NCBI GenBank assembly: GCA_963969495.1
Contig: OZ018321.1
Location: forward strand, 64,138,780-64,202,779
Reading direction: 5' to 3'
DNA length: 64,000 nucleotides
DNA from: Ceratothoa steindachneri
Lineage: Eukaryota; Arthropoda; Malacostraca; Isopoda; Cymothoidae
Below, piece after piece: positions 38,445 to 49,199 of the stretch (its first letter is position 1; the number at the start of each line of letters is the position of its first letter). The position numbers and the translations under genes were made by a program. A model generated the notes under the pieces. The model saw only the letters and a program-made list of their open reading frames with translations. It made no database searches and was not told where the DNA came from.

Positions 38445-41400
38445 ACCCGTTTCCTACAATGAAACACCCACGGCCTTAAGGCCAACTAGGAATAATTGAA
38501 CAACTTAATCAATTAATATTCTATTATACGCATCTGCTCAAATTAAACATTATAGATGAATCCTCAAGACTTTCTTAAAAAAAACAAACACCATTGCCAC
38601 ACTGAACCTAATTATAAACGTGGTAAGGCAATATATATCCCCAAAGATATTCCATTCATCCTGTTCCAGATCAACACTCAAATTTATGCACTAGCAGCAA
38701 AAATATAACTAACAGAATTAATCACCATATCTTCCGTTTACCTCTCTCCAAATACAACCACTTCATACACAGATATAGAACAACTCACCTACCAACTTTC
38801 AACCACTTATCTCATCATAGGAGACTTCAACACCAGAAGCCGTGTCTGGGGAGATAAAAGACAGACTACCCGCCGTCAGCTGATTTTAGACCCAATTAAA
38901 AATGAAAATCTAGAAATCTTAACAGCAGCCCCACGCATTACCAGCAACAAAGCGATGGTTCTCCACCATCGATCTCTATCTCTCTCTCTCTCTGTTCTCG
39001 ACTTCGTCTCAAAGAAATTTTCTGCCAAACCACCTCCAATCTATGCGGAAGCGACCACTATCACAGAATTACAGAAGTTCTCCCACATATACTGCCCCCA
39101 CCCAAGCGACGATGGTTATAGATAGAGCAAATGGGCAAGGTATCACACAAGAAACGGCGATATACACATCCACTCCTGAAGAAACCAAATCTCAAAATGC
39201 ATCTAACCCTTCACTCAAATGCTTTTTTCTATCACCCTCAAGCATGTCCACCATACTGCAGCAAAGAATGACAGTTTTGCTATCCCATGGTGGAACAACA
39301 TCTGTAAGAGAGCGAAACAAGAGAGAAAGAGGGCGTATAGGCGTTTATGTTCCTCAAGATCGTCAAACGACTGCATCTAGTATAAAAGACTACACGGTAG
39401 CCAGACACGAATTTAAAATGCAAACCACGAGTCTTAGCAAGATTTCGTTTCCACAATAAACTCAATGATCCCAATAGGCAAAATCCGGCATCAATTTCGC
39501 AGAATAATAGGCTGTTCTGCAATAATACATCCCCCTCTTCTCATGATCAACTGCAATCTTATCAGCCGACCAAAGAAAGTATCCAGCATCATAGTTGATT
39601 CCTTTAGTGAGATCTCTAAAAGCTCCTCCAACCCAACCTTTACAGTCAAGAAACCAGAGCACTTAACTTTGCACAAGAGCTTCCATGAAATACAACCCGA
39701 ACACAACACGAATGAAACAACGAAATCACATACACATCCTCCTTTTATATAACAACATCTGGTTCACTAACTCATTTCTTGGACGAATGCCACATCGCAA
39801 CTGTACTTTCATTTCTGAAACTCCATAAATATTCTTCGCTTCCCACCAGCTACAGAACCATAAGTCTCATACCCTCTCTCTGAAAACTAGTGGAGAGGAT
39901 GTTTAATGGAAGACTAAAATTGCACCTAGAGTATAAAAACATCGTACCCAGGCTCAGGACAGATATCACAGGAATATATCGACCCTAGATCCCTAATACA
40001 CTTGGACCACGATATTAGCCGTTCCTTCGCTGAAGACAGCTTTCTCATAGCGATCTTCTTCAACCTATCCAAAGCAGCCTATGACATCGTCTGGCGACGC
40101 CTCATCCTCAAGCCACTCTATCGAGTGTCAATCTGTGGAACATACCGCTTTTCATAAAGAATTCCCTCTCCAACGGACGCTTCTCGGTTAAGCTTGCTTC
40201 CAAATATTTCAACAACACGAAGGAGTCCCACAGGGGACTCCACTAACAGTCAAGTGTGCCCTATTCGTTGACTACTTTGCCATTTGGCATAATGGAACAC
40301 AGCTAATATAGATCCACCGCAAACTCCAATGTACCATCGAATCCACAATCGACTGCACGGATCGGAATAGTCATACCTTCTCGGAGGAAAACAGAATAGG
40401 TGACCTTTGACAAAAGAAGATGTATCTCCCAACCCCCACTCAACATGGCATGCACTCGAATTCCATCCTCTAACCATGCCAAATTTCTCGATCCAATTCT
40501 AGATCAGAGAATGAGCTGGAAATACTACTTAGACGACCTAGGCAGACCATCAATACCGATATTAAACCTCCTCAAAAAAGTATCTCACCTTCATTGGGGA
40601 ACAGACAAGAAATTTCCACAGGAGCCATCTCTTCGCAGCCACAGCAGCCAAGAATCGACTAATAAACCTGAATCCAATCCATCATCAGACCAGCAACAGG
40701 AGCGGTCTAAAACTCTCCCGCCCTGGCACTCTTCGCAAAAATAGGACTACCACCGCTGTAAATCCGATGATATGAATACTCACTTCTTTGCTACATCTGT
40801 GGTTATCACCGCCATAACTTAAAACTAATGCGCATCCTGAAAAATGCAGCCCCTCACAAAATCATAAGGCCACGTATCTATTACCCTTTCACATTGTGCA
40901 TCGACATAATACTGGAAGAACTAGGATTCACTCGTATGAACGTTCTCTTCGAAGGTTTTCCACCATCCCCCATTGAAAAATAATGATCTACAGGTATGTA
41001 CACCAACAACACCCTGGTCAAATTCTACCCTTTATTGGAGCACAAAAAATGAGAATATCGATGCAAACACGGAACAGACATTCATTTATACACCAATGGA
41101 TCAAAGTCAGCAGAGAGAGTTGGTTGTGCAGCAATCCTTCCGGACAAAACCAGCGCAGCGCACCTGTAAGCACCTACCTCAGTCTGTCTCAGCAGAATTG
41201 ACAGGGTTACGCATAGCCTTGATAGCCACCTCTCAAGATAATCCAGGTAACTACATATTTTTACCAATTGGCTAGTACATTATCCTGGCTTAAAAACAGA
41301 AATAGCACCTCTCGCTAACATATGCTTTTCCGCACTATGATCTATAATTTCCCAGCAATGTACAACTCTGCTGGTATCCAGTCTACGTGAAAATTAATGG

Positions 41401-41620
41401 TGAAGAAACACGCGATCGGACAGCTAAAGAAATAAGCAGAAATTTTGAAGTCTCTCCTAAACCAATCCACTACAGGTACTATATAAATATGGCCAAGAAA
41501 ATTGCCTTCACAACGTAGAAAACGGCATGGCGAACAAAACGGCCATCCACTTATAAGAATCATCAAAAAAGACCCGACAACACTACAAAGAGACAGAAAA
41601 GAAGAATTAACACTTGGTCG
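38445..41620 (+). pseudogene. Family 3 non-LTR retrotransposon ORF2, decayed
   Basis: Read across frames: FLQ-stop-NTHGLKAN (endonuclease start, Trp to stop) at 38448; ISSVYLSPNTTTSY and LIIGDFNTRSRVWGD at 38730-38850; CGSDHYHRITEVL near 39045; PWWNNICKRAK near 39275; YRTISLIPS near 39848; FNLSKAAYDIVWRRLI (RT motif A, catalytic Asp position altered) near 40055; GVPQGTPLTV (B) near 40220; LFVDYFAIW (C, second Asp lost) near 40258; AKFLDPILDQRMSW (E) near 40480; YTNGSKSAERVGCAA (RNase H, Asp to Asn) near 41085; an HxxD remnant near 41400. A Jockey/I-type polyprotein, distinct from families 1 and 2, with stops throughout. The ends are not sharply definable. Confidence 0.75.
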
Positions 41621-43487
41621 ACCAATCCGAATGGAGTGGTAAAAGCCGTCTTTTGGACGCCATTAGGATGAAGAGGGTTCTGGTTATCAGCGCGAACCTG
41701 ATCGAGACAAAAAAAGATTGAACAATCGAAGATAAAAGTGGTGAAATCTAATAAATATGTTAATGGGTATCGACCGGGATTAATATGAGCATTCAAGAGC
41801 CTCTAATCACCCACTGCCCAGAAGTCAACTGATGTAGCTTTCGGTACGACAGGGAGTGAAGAAGCCCAAGATAAGTTAGACTGGCGAGGTATGTCAACAT
41901 TTATCATGTAGTACCCAAACTTCTTTGTCATTGCACAGAGTCTATCTGGGACTAGACGTCTAGGACTACGAAAGCAGCCTACTGTCTTTCAATCCGATGA
42001 ACCACACTTTGTCACAAGCCTATCTTTGGGAGGACGAAGGGTGAGGTTAGGAAACTTCTGCAAACGGTGTTGGAAGTGAAGCTCCGACGAATAGAGACGG
42101 CCAGACAGGACATAACTTTGAGAAGAAAAGAAAAGTGATGGAAAGAAAGGAGATCAAGGCTCTAAATAGGACAGTCTACTTCGTCAATGACGAAGGTCCA
42201 TCGAAAAACTCAGGGACCAAGGGAAACCTGAAGGTTAAGCCTTCCATAAGTCCTAATATCAGGCACTGTATTGAGCCCCAGTGTCTAACATAAATGAAAG
42301 GTTGGAAAGTGGGATATATATGCTGAATGGTGGACCAACCTGCCTTTTCACTTTAAATGATGATGCATAGATTGAGGTGCTGAAATGGAGGAAGTAGATG
42401 GCTGAGTGGATAAAGAGCGATGTGGTAACGTGGGGGAAGAAGATGGTGGAGTAGAGGATGTGATTTGGTGAAGTGGGGGAAGAGGATCGTGGAGTAGTTC
42501 ATGGATTATTATTACGGCATGGCCATGTCGGTAGTTGTGATGGCACTAACATACGTGGCGACATTTAAAGAAAAGGTGAAGAGTACAAGGGTGGAGGGAT
42601 TGTTGCAAAAAATTGCCATAGCTCTGCACATCGTATGATGTTATTGCCAAATTTACAGTGATGCATGAGAGGAGTAAGACTGAAAACTAGGATGAAAATT
42701 TAAGTAAGTAGTGGAAAAATGATTATCCCATGACTCACCTCTTTGTCGGTGATACCTTTGTCTGTTATGTTGCTTCATGGACCTACCCCCTTGTTACAAC
42801 TCTCAATTGAAAAGCTATTGTATTATCCCCTCTATAGATAGAGAAGATTAGAAAAAGGGGCGAAGAAAACATAATAGCGTAGGCAAGTTGCGAACAGCTT
42901 CCCGCGTCGCTAGATGACTGTTAGCGAGTGGCGAATCTACTCGGCCATCATGAGTCTCGAAAAATACTCATTCAAGCGAAGCTTTTAAGCCGGTCGCTTG
43001 CACTTCTCGCACGCTACACCCTCTATCTAGTTGCATTTTGACATGTTGTTTTCTACCTCAGTAAGGACATGGACTGACGAGCAAATATTAGACAGAAATG
43101 GGGGTAAGGGTTATCGAACAAACTTCCCATTTGGAATGATTTCTTAGATAAAACTGGTCAACCACTTTAACTATTTCTGCCAACTTACGTATGCCCACAA
43201 TCGTTAATAATGGACGAATGTAGTCAGGGATTGTTGCCCGCATGAGCATTTCTTTTAACATGGATTCAAGAGCATTATAGATTGCCATTTCAGCCCTTTC
43301 TAAGTATTTCAAATAGTATTTAAAGCTGGTGGAGCGCTTATCCCCTATCACTTGGGTAGTCAAAGAGCTCACGCAATCTGTTCAACTCCGATCTCCCATA
43401 TCCTTGAATAAAGGGGTCTTTATAATCTACTCAGACACCCAGCCGCACGCTATCTAACAATATACATTGGAACAGATCAAAATATAT
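41621..43487. other. Unassigned AT-rich DNA
   Basis: No transposon or exon identified with confidence, apart from the open frame listed at 43088. The G/A-rich run near 42360-42600 is low complexity. Confidence 0.4.
43088..43381 (-). other. Unidentified open frame, possible exon
   Basis: On the minus strand an AG at 43383-43382 (GTTGAACAG) is followed by an open frame reading CVSSLTTQVIGDKRSTSF, then KYYLKYLERAEMAIYNALES, MLKEMLMRATIPDYIRPLLT and so on to a stop at 43088. It is leucine-rich and helix-forming, with non-repetitive composition and varied codon use, unlike the chance ORFs nearby. There is no ATG in good position. I do not recognise the family. It could be a terminal exon or a remnant of a mobile element. 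Confidence 0.25.
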
Positions 43488-43775
43488 ACGATGGCGGTCA
43501 ATAAGTTTTGCGAATCGATAGGGCAAAACAGAGGAAGGGGGATGGCTGTTTATGGGGGTGTTAGGACAAGTTATGACAAGTCAGGACCTGCAGCCGCACG
43601 CTCCTGCCTCGTCTATTTAAGAAGCAGTAGCTGATCGCAGATTGTGAGTCACAAATTTTCAACAATGGAGAAGGTTGAGCACCGCGCAGTGATCAAATTT
43701 TTGACCAAGGAAGGCAAGAATGCAAAAGAGATCCATGAACGCATGGTTGCAGTGTACACCAACACCGCCCCTTCC
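43488..43775 (+). mobile_element. Mariner fragment: 5' end and transposase N-terminus
   Basis: It starts with ACGATGGCGGTCAATAAGTTTTGC, the inverted repeat of the mariner copy at 51883. It continues through the same 5' UTR to an ATG at 43665 and about 37 codons (MEKVEHRAVIKFLTKEGKNA, then KEIHERMVAVYTNTAPS). Similarity stops at 43775. What follows (43776-43970) is not mariner. Nearly identical to the 5' end of the 52-kb copy, but on the opposite strand. Confidence 0.8.
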
Positions 43776-44396
43776 AATGACGTGGACCTGCGAAACGATA
43801 AAATCAACTTCGCTATCACCTTGCTATCAATGCCATCCCTGATGCAGCCAGATGTCTCTATATTGAAAAGCACACAACCTTTGACTCCGCCCAACAATCT
43901 CAACGAAGGAACAAACGAACTTACTTTAACCTGTAAGGCTCCGACTCACGCTCGGATTAAGGATAGCTAAGTCACGCCCCCTTAATGTGGATTCGTATAA
44001 ATAAGACAGGCAAAGAATTTCCAAGAGTTAGAAAGGAGAATAACATCATTGTTATTAGTGGATACATTCATCCCTCTTGATTCAAGATTCACATTAATCT
44101 TATTAATGTCACAAGTATGTTTCTCGTCCTTAAATCCAGCCATGAGTAAAATAGAAAATTTTATTATTATAAGTTTTCTGAAGAAAAAAATCTGAAAATC
44201 AACATCGGGAAGGTAAGGGAAGGAGTAGATGTTATTGCATTTCTATCCTTCTCTCAACGTTGGTTAGACCCAAAAAGCTGGTGAAAAGGGATGTCCAACC
44301 ATTTATAAACAAGGTATGCTGACCAAAGGTCGTGTGCTCTCCCTTATTCTGATTTATGACCTTACGACCTTCAAAACTTTTTATAATTCCCGGACT

Positions 44397-44630
44397 AACC
44401 TTGGAAGGACCTCGCCAATAATATCATTCGAAAAAGTATAAAACAACATAAGGGTTTTAAATTTCGTTAGAATCGGCCGAATAGTTATGAAGTTATTGTC
44501 AAATCCCCCAACTAACCAAGAGAGAACTTTGACAATCATATCATTCGAAAGAGAATATAAAACAACATAAGGTTTTCAAATTTTGTTAGAATCGGCTAAA
44601 TAGTTACAATGTTATTACCAAAACAATAAA
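44397..44630. repeat. Two diverged tandem copies of a ~116-bp unit
   Basis: Both units contain ATCATTCGAAA, TATAAAACAACATAAGG, TTAGAATCGGC and ATAGTTA at matching spacing (44430-44500 and 44540-44620). Confidence 0.7.
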
Positions 44631-46800
44631 AAGCAAAACGGGGATCTTCCGGCATCGTGGGATGGAGAGTCGCCCGCGACTAAAAGCTTTATCAGCTGAT
44701 GTTTTCAATTACATATTTCCTTCCAGCTCAGTATTGGAAATTAACGCAATATGGTGTAGAATTCTATTTCCTTCTAGAAAATTTTTACAAGTATTTTCCT
44801 TTCCATTTATCCTTTTTATGTTTTTGTTTGTATTATCATTCTCTTAATCTATCATTTATTCAAATCATTAACTGTTATAGCTTTTTACCTTGCAAACAAA
44901 GGAGAAGACACTTCCGAATTTTATTTCAGTTTGGAGGAAGAATCAGTGTTTAAAGAACAAAATTCATTAATTTCTGTCCTTTATAAGGGCTCTAAGTGGA
45001 AAAGTGGATCCTCTATCTGGGGATCATCTCTTTCTATTTCAGTACTATCTCGAAAAGGAATCAACTTTCCCTGTCTCCCACTCGGAGTTTTCATGAACTC
45101 TGGTATTACTAGATAGAATATGTTAATAAAACAGGGATTAAATTTATTTCTAAATTGGAGACAAATCTATTTATTTCTCGTGTTTCAAAAATAATGCTTT
45201 CATGTTTGTAAATCCAAACGTTTTCTTTGCTTTCCCTGATTTTGCAATGTTCTCAGCAATGCTGGGCGGGGTATGATCCAGTCGGCGATCTTTCTGGAAT
45301 ATTTGCTGCGGAGATAAAATGCAAAGTTTTAGCAAATCAGAACTTTGACTATTGTCCTAGAAATAATGGGTTGAAATGCAAAGTATAGAATTTATTCGGT
45401 TTTCTAAGGGATGGTCAAATTAATGCTGAGTGTTTATACCCATTGTACTTATTCATTCCAGTGGGTACCTGCGAAGAGGTAGTTCAAACAGCAACCCCTC
45501 CCCGTATCAAATTTTATAGCTGTTTACAAAAGAAGTCCTTTTGATCGTCATTTTTTTATTATCTCTCTTCTTTTTTTACATTTGCTTTCTAGCTCGATGG
45601 AAGAAATGTCATTAAACAGAGCCTAATAAAAATCGAATTGGAATAAAAATCAATTAGTTATAGAACTGTGAATACTAGAAATTGAAAACAAAAATGTCAA
45701 CAGTTGCCCTTGCTTAGATGTTTGTTTAATTTGCGAAACTGAGAAGAAAACTTTGAATGATCTTAAAAGTGTACATAAGTCTAATTATTGCAAAACTTAT
45801 ACAGTGGGATCCAAAATAAAGATTAAACAAAAGAAAATATAAACAAACAAATAGCAAAATGCATATCCCTGAAATGTCCAGGCCGGGAAGATACACTTGA
45901 AAAGCTTTAGTGACATTCGTTTTTGAAGTATTTTTCAAATTTCCTTCACTTTGTAGTAAGCGCTAATGCTAAACGCACACACGACTTTACAAAGGCGTGT
46001 ATGTTCACACAGCCGTAAACATACCTTTCTCGCCGAGGAGAGTTATTTCCTAATACAAGGCTTTCTTCGGAAGTTTTTCCCCTCTCAGAGGAGGAGTAAT
46101 TTATCCCCGATTTCTCTCAATAGGGCAAATATAAACTTGTTGCTAGCAAGATCGAAAAGGACTTGAGTTTAGGTTCTTCAAGAGATGGAATCGCTAAAAT
46201 GAGTCCTTGCAAAACACTCATCTCATGAGTTCACATAGAGGCCCAGACAACATATGGGACGAGAAAGAGAGAGTGTACTAAACCATCTACTGTGGTTTGC
46301 CATTGTCCACGTAAACGGTTCCCCTCTACAAGGGGACAACATGTTCGTCCTTGTCCCATCTGGCACTCTTTTTGCAGAATTATTCATGCGATACGTATCT
46401 TCCAGTCTCGTTCTGCCTGCCATTCTCCAATAGATGAAGTTCTTAAATCCCTCGGCTACGTCCTTGTCTCGTATCTTTCCGTTCTGAGACAACTGAATCC
46501 TAGCAACTTTCGACTTCGTCGTATCGCATTTCACGCGGGGAACTGAACTGCTTTACTTCCGATTCGATTTTAGTTCAGAGGTGAAATAATAGAGTAAAAT
46601 CCTTAATCCATATGTATTTCAAATTATAATAGAATCAGTGATTTCTTTAAGCTCACAAATAATATTTCTGAGTGCAGAATTAAACATCAATGTAATTTAT
46701 CCATAAAATTTAATTCATCTCCTGAGTATCAATTTAATTAATTTCATTTCCTTCATTGAAAGGAGAGTAATAACCCAAGTTTGCATGCTGTCTTTATCAT
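44631..46800. other. Unassigned AT-rich DNA
   Basis: Only short chance ORFs (for example 46223-46534 minus) without recognisable family motifs. Confidence 0.4.
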
Positions 46801-46825
46801 ATGTCTGATCACTTAGTGTGGGACT

Positions 46826-47897
46826 TCAGGACCGCTACAAACTGGTGTCAGATGTTACCTGGACCCTAGTTTGTTTTTGTTTTTTTCATGGCTTACTCTT
46901 CTTTGGATCAAATACCCCCAAATTTATATTGCAATTTGGGGCTCGACCATTTTTTTTTAGTGAAGTTTTTTTACCAAAACCCCTTAAAATTTGGCTGGCA
47001 CCAGTCTTGAAAGGTTTTTGCTGTGGGTTGGTGGCTTCATCCTGCTGAAGGGTTAAACATGTATTTATAATGCTGGTATCCACTGAGGGGATGACTTTCT
47101 TCGTCAACATGTGCGAATAATCATGTTGATTGATCTTAACTCCCTCTTCAATGAAGATGGAAGGTGTTTATTGGCACGTTGATGTTATGCCCGTCCATAT
47201 CATTACCGAAGCTGATTTCTGTATCCTGAAAGATGTCTGCTGTTCAATCGGAATCAATCTCATTTGTTTTTGTGCCCAAACGCGATAATTAGGTATTGTG
47301 AGTGGCTTGGACAGTGAACAACTTCTCATCCCCGTACAGAACTGGAGGCTGAGGGTCATTAAGGCGCCGCTGGAAAAACATATTTGCTCTTTCCACTCTC
47401 TTCTCTTTGCTGGGGTTTGAAAGCAGATTTCCTTTATCCATCTTGAATAGACGAAGTTTCAGATCATCTTTTAGGAATTTTTGCATGGTCACATGGCTCA
47501 CTTTGGCCACCAAAGCAAGTCGCCTGGCAATACTTGGATTTCGCCTGATTTTATTAATCGTTTTCTTGATAAGGGTTGGGTTCCTTCCTGATGGAGGTGA
47601 GGTGGTCATCACTCTTGGAAAACAACCAGTTGTCTATTTAAGCCTTTTGATACCTTAAAAACTTTCAGATGTGCTCACAGTGTGGTTCAACATTTTGAAA
47701 ATATCGCCTGCTGTCTTCATGCTTCTATAGTATAAAAGTACTCGATTGCTTCCCATTTTCCAGTCATAAATTTACAATTCGATTCACAAAATTTAATAAA
47801 GCCTCAAATAACCTGCAAGAAAGTAATTAATTAATGGCATGTAAACATATTTAAAGTGATTTCCAAAAAGCATTCTATACTTCGTTTTTCCACCCTG
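46826..47897 (-). mobile_element. Tc1/mariner-superfamily element, decayed transposase
   Basis: The upstream end at 47897 reads CAGGGTGGAAAAACGAAG on the minus strand, flanked by TA, a Tc1-type terminus. The transposase follows in broken frames: YYRSMKTAGDIFKMLNH, PSGRNPTLIKKTINKIRRNP, SIARRLALVAKVSHVTMQKF (paired HTH domain), then VLYGDEKLFTVQATHN, which holds the first catalytic Asp. The second and third catalytic regions are eroded (IWGYLIQRRV near 46900). The opposite terminus was not found. A dead Tc1-like copy. Its motif style (GRPxxxRxxxKIRRNP, SDEKLF) points to a Tc-like rather than mariner-proper lineage. Confidence 0.7.
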
Positions 47898-48904
47898 TAG
47901 TTTTCTAAAATTTGTTGTTGTCACTTTTATACTTTAATATGTATAGTAAAGCTCTGCTTTTGTTGTATTGGGGCTTGGCAGTTTCGTGTTGCTATTAATT
48001 ATGTTGTTGGTGTTTTGGGTTTGGGTTTGTTTTCGCATGATCTCCCTTGTTTTGTGATTTGTCTGATTTCTGGGGAGACGTTTGGATTATAGTGTCTTAT
48101 GTTTTCCCCTTTAGATGTATTTGTTGCTGGCTGTTTGCAAAGTACTTGTGTGCCTTGTTTATGGCACTAAACTGTGCGACTGAGAAACCTTGATGTTTCT
48201 GTTTATTTTAGTTGATGAAGAGCTCTTAATCAGCCTTGTTGCAGTTACTGTAAGGGCGGGGGGTTTGTGCAGGTATTTAGTTTCTCGAGGGCTATTTGTA
48301 TGATGATTGGGAAGTGGTATGTAGATAATGCAGTATGGAATAGTATAGTTGCTATAGTGGCTAGCTCGGGTGAGCTGAAGGTGATGTAGGAAAGTGTTTT
48401 GGGAATGGGTGTGATTTGACTTTGACTTTGTTTAAGTGGGGGTGCATGTGAGGGGAGGACGATAGGGTGTGTGGATAGATAGAGAAAATAGACAAGTGGA
48501 GAAGAGAGAAAGAAGTGTGGTAGAGGTGCAAAGAGATGCCTAGGGTCTGGTGATCAGACTTATCACTTTTATTTATTTTTTTGGTTGCGTGAATTCATTG
48601 TTGTTGTGTTCGATTTTTGTAATAATTATAAAATTATAATTATTATGGCGTTCAAGCCCTTTGTCTTAGCAACTTTAGTTTTTTATGGTAAATGTTGTGC
48701 ATTGCTTACTTTGTATATGTTTTAAATATATTTAAGTGCGTGCTTATTGTTTTGTTTTATTGTGTGTGTGTTTTAATAGTATTATTGTTTTTTCTTTCTT
48801 CTTTGGGTGTCTTCTTCTATTGAAGTTCTTGTCGTAATCGGGGGTTTTTTCTTGTCTTGATAGGGTAGTCTATTTCGGTAAGTTTTCATAGTAATTTTTC
48901 GAGT
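47898..48904. other. T/G-rich non-coding DNA
   Basis: Simple T/G-rich sequence with poly-purine runs near 48470-48540. No gene seen. Confidence 0.4.
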
Positions 48905-48910
48905 TTTATT
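48905..48910 (-). terminator. Poly(A) signal for the candidate exon at 48956
   Basis: AATAAA on the minus strand, 46 nt after the stop codon of the candidate terminal exon. Confidence 0.35.
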
Positions 48911-48955
48911 CTTTATACTTGTTTTTTATCTTGTTTTCACAGGTATTTTCTCATT

Positions 48956-49176
48956 TTACGCATAGAACGGCACTTCGTCTCCGCCAGCCACTCGGTTGGC
49001 GGAGCTGGGGAATCTGGGGCGACAATCAGCTCTTCTGTTCTGGTTAATCATCTGGGTGATTTCATCACTCAGTTCACGATTAACCAGATCCTGCATTTTC
49101 CGGGTCCGTTCTTCAATGACTTTGTGTGTGAGGTTTTTGTATGATCGTTCAAGGATAAAAAGGTGTTTTAGGTGTT
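48956..49176 (-). CDS. Candidate terminal exon of an unidentified host gene
   Basis: On the minus strand an acceptor TTATTCCACAG ends at 49177. It is followed by two bases and then an open frame reading HLKHLFILERSYKNLTHKVI, EERTRKMQDLVNRELSDEIT, QMINQNRRADCRPRFPSSAN and RVAGGDEVPFYA, stop TAA. It is charged and predicted helical/coiled-coil, with varied codon use, unlike the low-complexity surroundings. A poly(A) signal follows. No start codon fits, consistent with a last exon. I do not recognise the protein. Upstream exons would lie at higher coordinates, possibly beyond the window. It could instead be a captured fragment of a cellular or transposon gene. Confidence 0.35.
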
Positions 49177-49199
49177 CTGTGGAATAACATACCAATAAT

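Noticed and set aside
42390..42420. TGGCTGAGTGGATAAAGAGCG, an A-box-like tRNA motif
   Set aside because: No B-box at the right distance and no cloverleaf; probably chance.
46223..46534. 103-aa minus ORF
   Set aside because: No recognisable domain, splice context or poly(A) signal.
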